DNA of 64,000 bases from Vanilla planifolia (GCA_023846275.1 CM043865.1:6498068-6562067), one strand, 5' to 3'. Counted from the first letter of the stretch, positions 1 through 12,486 are shown. Translations and numbers: made by a program. Notes: a model not told the origin generated them from the letters alone.

Positions 1-579
1 AATTTAATTATTGGATGATGATGTCTCATGTAAATTATTTATGACAAGGTAATTTATAAATGTCTAAAACTAAAATTAAAGAATGAAGCTCCACTTTTTT
101 TTGCTAGAATTCATGAATCTAATCGAATGTTCTTTAAAATGGTATGATTTCATTAATTGTAAATTAAATTTTTGGGGCAAAACCCTCTAACTATCTTCAA
201 AGCTATCATACTTTCTTAAGCCGTGCATTATAATTGTGGAATGATATTATCTGATACACTAGTATATGGATAACCCCACGTCTTTTAGCTATTTGTGACA
301 TTTAAAACAGCCCATTTTGTCAGCTTTGTAACAACAAATTGGGGCAAAATTCTCCAAGTGTTATATATATATATGTTTTTTTTTTTGACTTTTCTAACAT
401 TTGATAATATAAAACCATACAAACAGCCTTATAGCACGACTAACATTGGTATTAAAATTTTATTAATTTTTCTTATACTATGAAAATTTGGTATGTATAT
501 GCTCTATTATGATTTATTTGATTATTTTCAAAAGATTTTAAAATGTTTTTATTGTTATCCTCACTTGTTGGATTATTTT
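1..579. other. AT-rich intergenic DNA
   Basis: I see no gene, RNA or recognisable element. A short open frame at 295-483 has low-complexity, hydrophobic content and no family resemblance. Confidence 0.5.
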
Positions 580-1690
580 TTTAGGTATCCTCAATAATGA
601 TTTGTTTACCATTTTTTGGATAATCAGGGATCAAATAAGATGTAACATTAAGTGACTCAAAAGAATTTAATGCATAACGTCTCAAAGAGCAATATGCAAG
701 TTGGCTCAAAAGAGCTTTACAAGATAATACAAATGTCAAAAACAAAATTGCAAGCTCAATTCTTTTTAACAAAGAAGTTACTCTAAGAGACTCTAATAAT
801 GAATAAATGTTATCAATGAAAGCAGTGAAACTTTTGTAATGGTTGTGACTAGATTTTGCACTTAGAAACTTGCTACAATAGATACTTTTCTTTACAACTC
901 TAGGATAGGCTTGCAGCAAGGTTGCAAGAGAAATGAAAAAGAGATGCTTGTTATTGAAAATGTAGTGCTTAATGGATTTTTAATACATTTCACATTTGGA
1001 TAGGCTTAAGATACTCCTATTTATAAATAATGTTTTTCTCAAGAAAAAATTCCACGTGTATGTGGCCATTGGGGTTTATTTTAGGATTTCTATTAAGATA
1101 TCCACAAACCATTATTGACAATTGCAGTTTGTTATAAAATTTTGTCAAACATTTTTTATTAGTTCAAATATAATATTCCAATAAATTAATTATTGGAAGG
1201 TCTAATATTCATATTAATAATTATTAGAATGTTCATTAGATAGTTTGATTATCTTTTAATGGAGATAGGGATTCTGAGTGAAAAATCAAGTTTTTATTAT
1301 TGCCCAAAGCATCAAATAGTATGGTTCTCATTTAAACAATTGATGTATATTGGGATGTCTAATGCCCATTTGATAATATATTGAGTTTTGATGCTTAAAT
1401 TTTATAAATGAATGGATTTTTCGTTAGATGGTCTAATAAACATAAGATAAAATGTTGGATAGTCCAACCCTTTTGATAGCAATTCTGAACAAAAATTGAA
1501 ATTTCATCTCTATTAATCATGTCAAATGTCTGATAAGTATTGGTTTATCATTGGATGCATTGTCAGGTGTCTCGATGACCATCTAATAGAGATCCTCTTT
1601 ATAATTCCTAATTTCTATCATTATTAGATGGTGAATGGATGTGCAATCACAATCCAATAAGTGTATTTATATAACTTGAAAATAACTTTG
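580..1690 (-). repeat. LTR-like block, unclassified
   Basis: Read on the minus strand, this tract begins with a region of recurring words around GGATGTCT/GGTCTAAT (about 1,230-1,650). It then has a TATA-like TTTATAAATAG at about 1,016-1,026, and then a pyrimidine-rich stretch with CTTGTAAAGCTC. That order resembles the U3-R-U5 organisation of a plant LTR. A 112-codon open frame (919-581) lies downstream of the TATA-like site but matches no family I recognise. I therefore read it as LTR sequence that happens to be open. No second copy was seen in the window, so it could be a solo LTR. The assignment is inference. Confidence 0.3.
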
Positions 1691-1727
1691 AGGTTTTAAG
1701 ATTTATTTGAAATAATGCTAAAGTTTA

Positions 1728-1731
<4 letters not shown>

Positions 1732-1765
<34 letters not shown>
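1732..1765. repeat. (TA)n microsatellite
   Basis: An uninterrupted alternating TA run of about 34 bases. Confidence 0.95.
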
Positions 1766-1767
<2 letters not shown>

Positions 1768-2389
1768 TTGTAAATCATATAATATATTAAACATTTCTAA
1801 GACAAGATGAAAAGTAAGATGATATGCAAGTGAAATGATCCTAGTGTCTTAAAGATTAAAGACACAAGTTTTGTTACTTAAATCTAAAAATAAAGGTAAG
1901 TCTCCAATCAAGTCATCCTCAAATGACTAGCCAATAAAGTTGAACTCTAACTTTGTTGATAAATTATAAAGTAATAGATCAATGTTCTAAGTTTTGATAT
2001 ACCAAATAAGTCTAAAGAAATGATTTCAAGTGCACTTAACCTAAAAAAATTAAGATTACAAAGAATATAGTTTTTTTATCATGCATAAATGTTATAATCT
2101 ACCAAACTAAACTAAGACATGATATGGGCTACTATCATAAAAGAATTGTAATGATCATTGGCATTAGTGACATAACTCTAAGAAATGTGATTTATTTATT
2201 ATCCGTCATGACCTCTTACAATTTTATAATATCATAATTCTTTGTTGTAGTTAACTTGATGCTTAATGTCCCATTAACAATCTAGCATTCTCTCCATATC
2301 AATGGAAAACAAGACATAAGGTTTGACACTCCTAAAATATATTAGAAATATAAAACCACATAATATGGTACTGTCTTCGAAGCTCTAAC

Positions 2390-2695
2390 AATCTTGTAAG
2401 TCTTTGATCATGTAATCTGACACTCACTTCTAGGCTTTGTCAATCACACAAGTCTTTGATTATATAATCTAACACTTCTTAGGTTCTATCAATCACACAT
2501 GTCTTTAATCATGTAATCTGATACTCCATCCTAGGCTCTATCAACTACATAAGTTTTTTGATAATGTAATTTAGCACTCTCTCTTGAGCCTACGAATCAC
2601 AAAAGTCTTTGGTCACATAATTTGGCATTCCTAAGGCTCTATTAATCACATAAGTCTTTGATCAAACAAATTAGTACTCTGCTTAGACTTTGCTA
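2390..2695. repeat. Tandem array, about 50-bp unit, six copies
   Basis: The word TCTTTGAT, or a close variant, starts at about 2,401, 2,453, 2,502, 2,555, 2,606 and 2,654. It is followed each time by variants of GTAATCTGACACTC and then AGGCTCTATCAATCACA. Spacing is 48-53 bp. The copies are diverged, so the array is old. It lies inside a retroelement-like tract. Confidence 0.8.
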
Positions 2696-2859
2696 ACCAT
2701 ACTAAATAATACCTCCTTATCTAATGGGAGTCCTAAGTACCACTTAGCTACCTCCATGGCTTAAGAGTCCAAAATCTATGATCCGTTATATCATAGTTTT
2801 ATATTCTCTTATTTGATATCTTACACATGTTGGACTATTCCAAAGAATTATGACCAATT

Positions 2860-3190
2860 GTTTAGGGTTTCTAAGATACTTCTTTAACCTTAATTTGTTA
2901 TCTAGAATGATCCTAGGGTGGGTTTTCTTAAAACCCAAATCAATTATTTAAGTAATCTTAAGATTTCTTTTAAGCCCTAATCAACTATCTAAGGCATTTT
3001 AAGATTTTTTTTCAAACTCTAAGCAACAATTTAAGGTATCCTAAGATTTCTTCTAAATCTAAAATTCCTTATTTAAAGTATTCTATGGTATTTCTAACCT
3101 TAAATACTTTATTTGAGGTACATTAAGATTTCTTCTAAACCCTAAATGCATTCTCTAAGATACTTTAAGGTTTCTTATCCTTATTTAGGA
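2860..3190. repeat. Tandem array, about 41-bp unit, seven or eight copies
   Basis: The words TTAAGATTTCTT or CTAAGATTTCTT recur at about 2,958, 2,999, 3,041, 3,083, 3,123 and 3,165. Each is followed by AACCCTAA-like and then ATTTAAGG-like words. Further, weaker copies run back to 2,871. Spacing is 40-42 bp, which differs from the ~50-bp array just upstream, so these are two independent amplifications. Confidence 0.7.
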
Positions 3191-4851
3191 TATCATTAGA
3201 GCTTCCACTCAAGCCCAAAGCTTGGTCTTAAACCTTTGGCATAACTCCAAGTCGTAGCCTTTTCTTTCCAATCTAGGTTCATATGAGTTCTACTAATAAC
3301 TTTCATGTCTCTTAAGATAACATGGGCCATTGTTTCCCTTTCCAAAGGTATCTCTTGCACCAAAAACATCCACATACTATCATAGAGGGTATTAAAACAT
3401 GGCCTTAGCCTAAAGGGCCTACTTATAGTCTTATCCAACACATCCATGTTATGCCTGGCATTTAACCTACATTTATGAGAACTATTAGCCCCTTGGCCAA
3501 GTCTAGCACCACTTATAAGGCCAAAACTAAGCTTTGTTTTTCATCTGAACTTCATCCAAGGTTTAACTGAGGGCCTCTAACCAAAGGCCTTATCTAAAGA
3601 ATATTCAAATACTTGTAAAGTGCTTATGTCCTAAATTCAACACTTAATTCCTTTCTTTAGGATTTTCTCATCTTAATCAAATCTTTAGAACTACTAAAGC
3701 CTCACTAGGGATTAGGACTTACCTTATTTAAGGTCTACCTTAAAGCTACATTATCCAAGTCTTATTTTTTAAGCTATCCATGGTCTCATTCATTTTCTTT
3801 TTTGCTAACTTAAATCTAGTTTCAAACCTTAAATAATTGTACATGGCCAATCCCAACCCTTTCTTGTTAGCTTACCTGAAGTCTCCTTTCAACCAAGCCT
3901 TCTTTTATGATCTAAAATGAGCCTCCTAAGCATCTTATCTAGAAAATCAAGAGCCATCATGTACCTTAGAATCCATCTAGGTTCTTATAAGGTCTTAACC
4001 ATGTTTCTTATGTCCTTAATTGAGCCATGAATCCAAGCCATCAGAACATACGTAAGGCAATGCTACACTTGGCAACAAGAAATCATCAATTTCCTTCATG
4101 TTCATGATTTTATTGGATAACAAATCATTATGTCATGGAACTAATCTAGAAAATATGAATTCATCATAAACTTGAATAAAACTAAGTTATCAAGTGAGAA
4201 ATTCATAGCAATGTTCTGGGCATGATGTGCTTTCTCTTTAGCATAAATAAAATCTAAATAATCATGTGATCAACCACGACATTAATCTAATATTTTAATC
4301 TTAACTATATTAAAGAATCACATAAATATGGTTTGATCATGGCATCATGCTTAACATCAAACAATCTAGATTTAGGATTTCCTAAGAATGTGCATCATGA
4401 TATCAATCTAATCTTATGCATGCCCTTGAATAACTAAACTTCTTTTATCATGAGTTAATGTTTAACATCATGAATTCACACTAACAAATTAGATTTAGGT
4501 TTAATCTAAAAGAAGAAACAATACAAGCTTATGATAATGGTTAAATAGTATCACATTCATTCTTAACAAATTAATCCTTTGTTAACCTAGCATGTATCTA
4601 GTTTACATGCAAGATCTTGAGAGACATCTTACATTTTTAAGCCATGCAGTGGACTACTCCAAGGAATATGCCTTCACCTTCTTCAATCTTGTGGTTTCCT
4701 CATTTTCTTTGCTCTTGGCTCGATCTCCTTCCTTAGTTCCTCTCAAGTAAGGTTCTCCTTGCCAACTCTCACAACTAGGGTTTCTAAAACCCTAGCAACA
4801 TTGCATGAAGGATCCCTAAATTGTTTACTTATTGGGTGATGAAGTGAAATA

Positions 4852-5672
4852 AATGTTCTTTGATTCCAAGGAAATGTAAGAGTGGAATCAAAGAAATTCA
4901 TACTAAAAAATAAAAGGAGCAACTTTGTTACTATTTATTCTACAAATGTCTATTATTAGGCATTGGATATGCATTGATTGGGTGTTTGTGATCCACTATG
5001 TTGGCAAACTAGTGCACAGGTAGCTTGGTGCATTTACTATTATACCAAGAAAGCAATTACTATAGTATGAAGTTCTAAGTTGTAAAGAAATAACTTGAGA
5101 AAAGTAAGAGATAAAAAATATTGGTCTTATGGGTGATTACCAATGATGAAAAATGGGTTAAGAAAGATAGAGGAGAGAGGGTAATGCTCATCAAATAAGC
5201 TTGTAATACTCAGTAAAGAGTTGCACAAGAGTTTCACCTACACTAACCACTAAATAAGAGCACAAAAGAGATAGATCAAACATCAAATTACATACTTTCA
5301 TTTCAAACTTTGGGCTTATTTATACATAATTTTTCATTGCAACCACCAACATATACTAATACTTGTACTTACTTTTACAAAGCAAAAAAGAACTATCACT
5401 TTTGAAAAAATAACCACCACCAATACCACTTTGTGACTAAATGGACTCTTTAGATATTTTATGTATTTATGCATAATCATAATTTGATATTAAATATTTA
5501 TCATTTGTTTATCTTAAATTAGCTCCTTATATGTTTTTATGCATTTCTTTATATGATGAGCTTATGATAAGTATTTTGTTTATGTAATTTAAGCTCAAAT
5601 ATTTTTTTATAAAAACATCTCATGACATCTATGTTTGTATTCAATTGCTTATTCTTTTTCTTCATCATTCTT
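4852..5672 (-). repeat. LTR copy (3' LTR) of the short element
   Basis: Left member of the direct-repeat pair, collinear with about 6,495-7,360. It shares landmarks such as TTCATTCTACAAAT-like, GTGCATAAGTAGC-like, CTCATCAAATAAG and TATCTTAAATTAGCT-like words in the same order. The copies differ by many substitutions and small indels. Confidence 0.7.
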
Positions 5673-6474
5673 ATCTTGTTAGAAGAAACTCTACTCCATA
5701 GAGTTGAAGTGTAAACATTCTTTAACAAATTTTGTTGCTTACTTTATTAGTTCTTTTTTTGTCAGATAAGCATCTTCATTTGGTTAAGCTTTCCATCTTA
5801 CAAGAGATTTTCTTGTAGGATTAGTTCTAGAAATTGCCTCAATGACAAAATTGTTTTTTTCAAAAATGTTTGAATGTAGTAATAATGACAACTATTATCT
5901 TGAACCGCTTACATAAGTATAGTTTACAGATCCACACATTGAATACTTCTTTTATGTGGTAGATTCTCATTAGTATTAGAAATTGAGTTAGTAGACTTCT
6001 CTAAGAGCAATTTAACTATCATTATTTTTCTCATGATATTGAATCTCTTTCTCTTCCTCAACATCTTCAATAATACAAGTGGGAGAGTCTTGTATTTGTG
6101 ATTGTAGCTCATTTCTCAAGTTTTGAAATTAAATTTTGACATCAAGTTTGAAAGTTTGCAATTCTTTATTTCTTCTCATAATTGGTTTGTTATTTAAACT
6201 AAGTTTTTTTTTGTTAATTTTAACAAACTTTTAATTTTTTCCCTTCTTGTTAGTTTATATGCCATTTGATTCAAAGAATGATAAAGAAAGAAGTATTGTT
6301 GCTAGAATGATGTAGCAAAAGTAAATGAATGTGACACTAATAATATCATCATCAATGAAGTGGATATAACACAATGATGTTGAGCTTTTAATTGGCATTT
6401 AATGATGAGAAAAATATCAATTATTAAGCTTTGTAATGTTATCCAAACTTCAAAGTATTTTAAAAAACTGTTTA

Positions 6475-6486
6475 GCTTTGATACAA
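6475..6486 (-). other. Primer-binding site (Met-tRNA type), degenerate
   Basis: The plus strand reads GCTTTGATACAA here. The canonical complement of the plant Met-tRNA PBS is GCTCTGATACCA, so about 10 of 12 positions match. It sits directly inside the right-hand LTR, where a minus-strand element would have it. Confidence 0.55.
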
Positions 6487-6494
6487 AATGATTG

Positions 6495-7360
6495 AGAGAA
6501 TTAAAGTTCTTTGGTTCTAATATGATGTTAGAATGGAATCAAAAGAATATAAGCTAAAAAATAAAATAAATTAGATTTAATACTATTCATTCTACAAATT
6601 CTTACTATTGGACACTGGATGTGTGTTGGCTGGGTACTCATAATACACTTTATGAGCCAATTGGTGCATAAGTAGCATAAGTGTAGTTACTATAATACTA
6701 ACCAAGCAATTATTATAATATTAGATACTTATGTTGTGAAGAAATATCTTAAAAAAAGTAGAAGAAAAATAAGAGTGATTTTGTAAATAATTATCAATGA
6801 TAAAAAAATGATTTAAGAAAGATAAAGGGATGAAGGGTAACCCTCATCAAATAAGTTTGTAACACTTACTAAAGAGATGCATAAGGAATGAAAAGCTATC
6901 AAACTTCACCTACATTGAAACCCTTAAGTAAGAGCCTAAAGAAGATAACTCAAACTATTAAATAACATATTTTTATTTTAGATTTTCACTCTATTCATAC
7001 ATGATCTTCTATTACAACTACCAACACACATTAATACCCAGTTATACGTGCTTTTATAAAACAAGGAAACATTAAAACCTGCTTTTATTAAAATAATCAA
7101 TTGCCAATATCACTTTGTAACTAAATAGATTCTATAAATACTCCATATATTTGTATATAATTATGGTCATAATTTGTTATTAAATGTTTATCTTTTGTTT
7201 GTCTTAAATTAGCTTCATATAGGCTTTCATGCATTACTTCAAGTGACGAGCTTATAATAAACACATTATTATATAATTTTGGGCCAAATAGCATTTGCTT
7301 TTCATGCATCTTATGATCTCTATATTCTTGTACAATTGCTTGTTCTTGTCCTATATCATT
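6495..7360 (-). repeat. LTR copy (5' LTR) of the short element
   Basis: Right member of the direct-repeat pair. It contains an 88-codon minus-strand open frame (7,387-7,121) whose counterpart in the other copy is not open, so the frame is not evidence of a gene. Confidence 0.7.
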
Positions 7361-8186
7361 AAGGCTCCCATAATTAAGGTGCCTCAAATAAATAGGTTAG
7401 GGTTTTTCTCTTTGTTATCACATGGCTTCCCTATCATTTCCCTGAAGGAGAAAGGCCCTTGTCCCTCTTAATAAGGTTGGTTATGTCGTTCCTAAAATAA
7501 TGGTGCCACATGTAATGAAAATGGCTTGGGTTAAGGTTTATCTAAACTTTCTTAATCTAGCATGTAATTTTAAATTTCAAATCCCTTGAGCAATGTCACC
7601 ACCTTGATTCTTAAATTCTGGATATTTCCTTGCTAATTGGAATGTTAGCTTATAGTTTAGGTTAGGTTAAACCATACAAGGTCAACCTAACTTAAGCATT
7701 AATTAATTCTATCTTATACTTAACAAACAATCAAACTAGCTTAACCAATTTATTTAAAAATATTTATTTAACAAATTAAGAGGAAAGAAGATACCTTGTT
7801 CAACCAAAAGTTTCATTTAGGCTAACCAATCTTAGGAGTGTAACAACATTAAACAACCCTTATGGTCCATAGTATCAATAGTCTCCCCAACCCTTATAGC
7901 TCCTATGGAGTCAATACCATTGATTCCCTCTACACAAGGCCAAAAGCTAAGTAGATCTTCACACAATGCCTTAAGTAGGCACCTTCTCTCCTTACAAAGC
8001 CTAGGGTAAGCTCCTTTTCTCAACACAGCTCAGAATAGACAACTCTAAATTCTTATTGGATGTAGCTAATCTTATCAGCTATAATAGTAGAATCTTACAT
8101 GCTCTTTCAAAATGTTTCAAGTAATTTGATCAAAGCTTAGATTTATATTCACCCTTAGTCAAATTATAAGATAATCCACTAAAATA
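7361..8186. other. Unclassified retroelement-like intergenic DNA
   Basis: Slightly GC-richer than its surroundings, with a 64-codon minus-strand frame (8,026-7,832) that matches nothing I know. The style resembles the 2.1-4.8 kb tract. No gene supported. Confidence 0.35.
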
Positions 8187-8360
8187 CTTAATAAAATCCC
8201 AAAACATTTAATAAAGCCTATAATATTAATTTAGTAAAAACTTAAAATATTAACTTAATAAAAACTTATAACACCAGTTTAATAAAAGCATATAAATGAT
8301 TTAATAAAAACAAGCAATATCAATTTAATAAAACCTTACAATCATGAGTTAATAAAAAGC
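8187..8360. repeat. Short degenerate tandem array, about 20-26-bp unit
   Basis: The core TTTAATAAAA, with small variants, occurs about eight times at irregular 20-26-bp spacing, separated by short variable words. Confidence 0.65.
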
Positions 8361-11290
8361 CAATGAGAAGTATAAGTAAAAATACCAATAATGGGACAAG
8401 CAAATTAAATATAAAACTCAAGTATAATAATCTTATAATTAATTGAACAATTATATAAGAGACCTTATTTGACTCAATGCAAGATGTACAATAAAATTCA
8501 ATGCTTAAATAAGAGAAAATATAATAGAGATAACTTAAAATAATAATATGCAACTTAGCTCGATGATGAAAAGAAAAGCTAAGATAAACGTTCCAACTCG
8601 ATGCCATGACATTGCACTTTTCTCTTCTTAGAAAATGATGAATTCAATAAAAAAATTTCACAAGAATAATCAATTTTAGGAAAATATATTAACCTTATTT
8701 CTAATGTTTGGATGTCATTAAATAATTATTTTTAAGTTTTACAAAACTTTCTCTAATGACTTTATCAAAAACTAGTTAAACTAGTCATTACTCATATCCT
8801 AGACAAATCATGCTTTACAATCTAAGTATCGTACAAGTACGATACGTCTCAGACAACATCCAAGCAATTACTGACATCATATTGTATGACTAGATTGGTC
8901 AGAGCCTATCAACCCCTATCAAAGCCCATTTAGTTATGTCCAAAACTTAGAACCAAGAGTTTTTAGGCCAACCTTAGTCAAGTCTTAAATTTCTATGAAT
9001 TCACCACTCTTTTCCTATTTCATTTTGCTCTTTTTCTCAATTTTTAATCAATTTTTTGCTCTTATCAAAGAAAGTTATTTGCTCTTTGGAGGATTTTTTA
9101 CCTTTTTTCATCCTCACAACACAAGTCTATCTTTGTCACATACATCTATCTTTTGCTTTTTATACAACCCAAAAATACATCAAAGTTGTGGAAAATGTCA
9201 AGTATTATCAGAGCAAATAGTAATAATTGAGGACACATAGCAACAATGGGGTGACGATAACATAAAAAATACATTTAACATTATAATTTGATAAAACAAA
9301 TATTAAAAATTGTCATAATTCAAACAAATAAAATATCCTTTAAAAATGTTTTTTCTTTTATACAAATATTGATAAATCATAATAATCATTTAAATATGTA
9401 TAAAACATCTATTTTCCCTCAGTCCTTAGTTTAGTTTTCCTTTGAGTTTTGAATATGTCTCAATGTATGCGTCTCATTAATTCTCTCTTTTTTATTCATG
9501 TCTCATATTTTCTCCATTTCAATTCTTGTGTTATAACATGGTTAAACATTTACATCTCCATATTTGTTACCTATCATCTTTAAAATTGATGTTTGTTAAT
9601 ATAAATTAGAAAAGAAGAGATAATTAATTAGAATTGTCTTGTGGGACTTCTCAAAAGCAATTATATAGTGCTCAAACATAAGCACAATTGCAAAATAATC
9701 TTTTCAACAAAACTTCAATAAATTTTAGACATTGTAGTGATCACATATGTCTCCTTTTACATGATATATTTCCTAAGGATTTCTTAGTAAATAATTTAAA
9801 AACAAATTCAAATGACTATCTAAGAAATTTTTTTTACTCTAGAAATGTTGTTCTTTCTTATATTTATGCAAAAGAATGAAAAATACCTAATGAATCTACG
9901 TTAAGACTTCTCTTTTCAAACATTTTTTTGGGTAATTACTAAAATAAAATTCAATCAACTTGTTTATTTGGTCAACTTGCTTATTTAGTTTTGCTATTAA
10001 CATGATTTTACAAGTCAAATAACACACTATAGCTTTTATATATCGAAGTGTAGACAAACTCTCATCTTTATGGTTTGATTTTTAACTTTTTGATAGTTAA
10101 ATTTAAGAAAAAATTTCAAAACAAAAAAGAAACTTAAAACAACTTTTGTAACAAAACATATAATCTAACCAATTATAACTACTAGCACTACTAACCAACA
10201 TTGTCATTGGCAATGCAAGTGATGACACAACCACTGAAGATCATAAAAGATTGGTCAAGAGATGGTTAGCAACGAGCCAAAATAACTAGCTTTAATGTAT
10301 GACAAGATGATGATTCAAAGAAAGTAAGAGACAAAAAAATAATACTCTAGAAATGAATAACTCTTCTTTAACTAAGAATTGGATATAAACACAAAAGAAA
10401 AAATGTTAATTTTTTTATTTATTGCCTATATTTAATATAACGTATTTAAAATCCTATTTAAATGAGATAAAATAACCCAAATCTAAAGAAAAAAATTATT
10501 TTTTATTTATTTTTTTTTTTTACTTACAATGACACAAACAAACTCATCACATCAATGAACTACTTGAGTATTGAATGTGCTGTATTTCTCAATTTGTTAA
10601 CCTCATATTATATTAGAAAACATAATTCAAGAGACACACAATGAAGGTGCGCATAAAAAAAACCAAGCAAGGGGCACGTTTTGACAATAATGTTTGGTCT
10701 CCTCACAAAATAAGGACAAAAGGCTCGTGCCCAATTTTTGTTGGTTAGCCATTTGACCATCTATTAGGTTGTTCATGACTAAATTATCTCTAATTATTTA
10801 ATTCATTAATTTCAAAGTTCTATTTTATATTTTTAATTTTAAAAATATTTAAAAATTATAAATTTTTTATTATTCTATTATAGTTAAGATTTTTTAAGGA
10901 ATGGAAAAGAATCAATATCAATGCAGCCCGGACCCACCTTCTCAACTTTTACTTCCGCATTCATTGCACCACACTCTGTTGAAAGATCCCACTCCTATTA
11001 AAAATGGTTTAGATTTGGACTTGGTAAAAAAAAAAAAAAATCAATGAGTTAGGTTTCTTTTTTTTAATTATATTACTTTAATAATTAAAAATCCTCATAA
11101 CATATAATTATAATTTTTAAATAATAATTTGATTAAACTTATTAAATTAATAACTTTTATAATAAATTATTAAATATATAAATATATAATAACATTGAAA
11201 AGTAATAATTTCAGATTTATTTTTAAATTAATAAATTGTATTCAACAATAACCATATTTTAAAATTTTTTATTCAATTAAAATCTTCAAG
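8361..11290. other. AT-rich intergenic DNA
   Basis: No gene supported. Around 8,990-9,210 there is a pyrimidine-rich stretch followed by TATCAGAGC at about 9,207. This may be the end of a decayed LTR with a Met-tRNA primer site, but no partner repeat was found. The remainder is low-complexity AT-rich DNA. Confidence 0.4.
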
Positions 11291-11299
11291 ACTTTAATT

Positions 11300-11620
11300 G
11301 TTTTAAGCTGACGTTGAGCGTGCACACGAGTGGTCGACCCTAACCCGGAAAACATGGTGTGGACCAAAAGGAAACTCTTAAAGAATAGAGCTCTCATTTC
11401 ACTTTACATTTAAGTTCTGGAGTTCGTGGAAGTTCCGTGGAGATTATCTTCAGTCAACACAACGGAGAAGAGCCGCAAGGCTCGAGCTCCGCCAATTAAT
11501 GTTGTGGAATCTAAGGGAGTGGTGATGAGGCCACCGTCCGTTCTAAGCATGAGATGGACCCATGAGCCAGCTGGGTATCACTACTTTTTGTTCTTATGTT
11601 TTCCACTTTATGAATAAGGT
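11300..11620 (+). other. GC-richer island with 63-codon open frame, possible exon relic
   Basis: This stretch stands out from its surroundings by base composition and codon-like structure. A frame at 11,426-11,617 encodes a basic, proline-containing peptide (key words RKARAPPINVVE and MRPPSVLSMRW). It ends in AT-rich sequence just after GCTGG/GTATC, which could be a 5' splice site. I do not recognise the protein and see no second exon. It could be a first exon, a relic of a gene, or chance. No function is proposed. Confidence 0.25.
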
Positions 11621-12147
11621 AAAATAAAATTTAATTTATAGTAAATTATATTGTTTAATTTTTTACTTGTTAGTTTAAGATTTATGTTTAGGAACAATTG
11701 CAATCATTTTAAAGCACTTTTTTCTTTTATTTATTTACACTTCTATATAATACAAGCTTTAGATAAATAGATCAATATCCAAATTTTAATAAATTTTAAA
11801 TTAATAAATAATATTTTTCACATAAGTTTTGTCTGTTTTCAAAATTAAAATAAAAAAATATACTGAGTTGAAAAAAATAATAAAATTGAGGTAATTAAAT
11901 TGCTTTATTCAAATATGATAATATTTAATGAATTATGATTATAATATAACTTTTGAACAATATAAAAAGTATAATAATAAATTATTTTTTGAATTTTTAA
12001 AGATTAAATAAAAGAGAAAAATATAGTAGTTATAAATATTGAATAAAATTTCAAAAAAAAATTGTTAAACGATTCATAATTACTGGTTTTTTGAGGTCAA
12101 ATTTCTGATGCGGAACCAAAACCAATGGTTTACTACACATCACATGC

Positions 12148-12182
12148 GTCACGTGACTACGAGCATAGGCGTGCATGACGTG
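12148..12182. promoter_or_regulatory. G-box palindrome plus TGACGTG motif
   Basis: GTCACGTGAC, a 10-bp perfect palindrome with a CACGTG G-box core, lies at 12,148-12,157. TGACGTG follows at 12,176-12,182. Both are classic plant bZIP target cores. No gene start is recognisable nearby except the uncertain island at 11.3-11.6 kb. Confidence 0.3.
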
Positions 12183-12464
12183 AAAGAATATACAAAGCAT
12201 GAAATCATGAAAGTGATGTGAGAACAGAAACCTGGTTTTGAGTTTTGACTTTTTGGGAAAAATATTGTTGGATGTCTCATTAATTTCTTTTGGTACAATA
12301 AAAATATTTTAAAAACTTTTTATTATATTTACAAAATAAAATGCTAAAAAAATTAATATTATATTTTAATAAGAGCTCTCATATCAATATTTTAGAAACA
12401 TTTTATAGGAATTTTTACCCCTTTTAATAATATATTTTTAAAATATTTACAAACAAATCTCTTT

Positions 12465-12486
12465 TATATATATATATATATATATA
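12465..12486. repeat. (TA)n microsatellite
   Basis: About 22 bases of uninterrupted alternating TA. Confidence 0.9.

Larger units (their letters stand above)
2100..4850 (-). repeat. Decayed retroelement-like tract, probably gypsy LTR or untranslated region
   Basis: A 2.7-kb stretch without a recognisable coding domain. It is richer in CTTAAG/TAAGGCCTT-type words than its surroundings and holds two tandem arrays (listed separately). Near 4,680-4,800 the minus strand reads as a purine-rich tract with AACCCTAG-like words, in the style of the R-U5 part of plant gypsy LTRs. A comparable style recurs on the plus strand at 29.0-30.6 kb, upstream of a gypsy fossil. An 83-codon frame at 3,447-3,196 on the minus strand matches nothing I know. 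Family assignment is inference from context only. Confidence 0.3.
4852..7360 (-). mobile_element. Short non-autonomous LTR retroelement fossil
   Basis: Two diverged direct copies of about 0.82-0.86 kb (4,852-5,672 and about 6,495-7,360) flank roughly 0.8 kb of unique sequence. Just inside the right-hand copy, the minus strand carries a degenerate primer-binding site complementary to initiator methionine tRNA (6,475-6,486). This fixes the orientation: the 5' LTR is at the high coordinates. No gag or pol domain is recognisable in the interior, so the element was probably mobilised in trans, in the manner of TRIM/LARD-type elements, although the LTRs are longer than usual for TRIMs. The strong divergence between the two LTRs implies an old insertion. 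It is broken or non-coding throughout. Confidence 0.65.

Noticed and set aside
581-919. 112-codon minus-strand frame as a gene
   Set aside because: No family resemblance. The surrounding sequence looks like an LTR whose TATA-like box would drive it. Kept only as part of an LTR-like block.
2390-3190. Regularly spaced repeats resembling a CRISPR array
   Set aside because: The units are diverged along their whole length with no conserved-repeat/unique-spacer structure, and the DNA is plant nuclear.
7121-7387. 88-codon minus-strand frame
   Set aside because: It lies in an LTR copy and the partner LTR is not open in the same region, so there is no sign of coding constraint.
9200-9216. Met-tRNA primer-binding-site-like TATCAGAGC
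   Set aside because: Only nine bases match and no LTR pair could be found around it.
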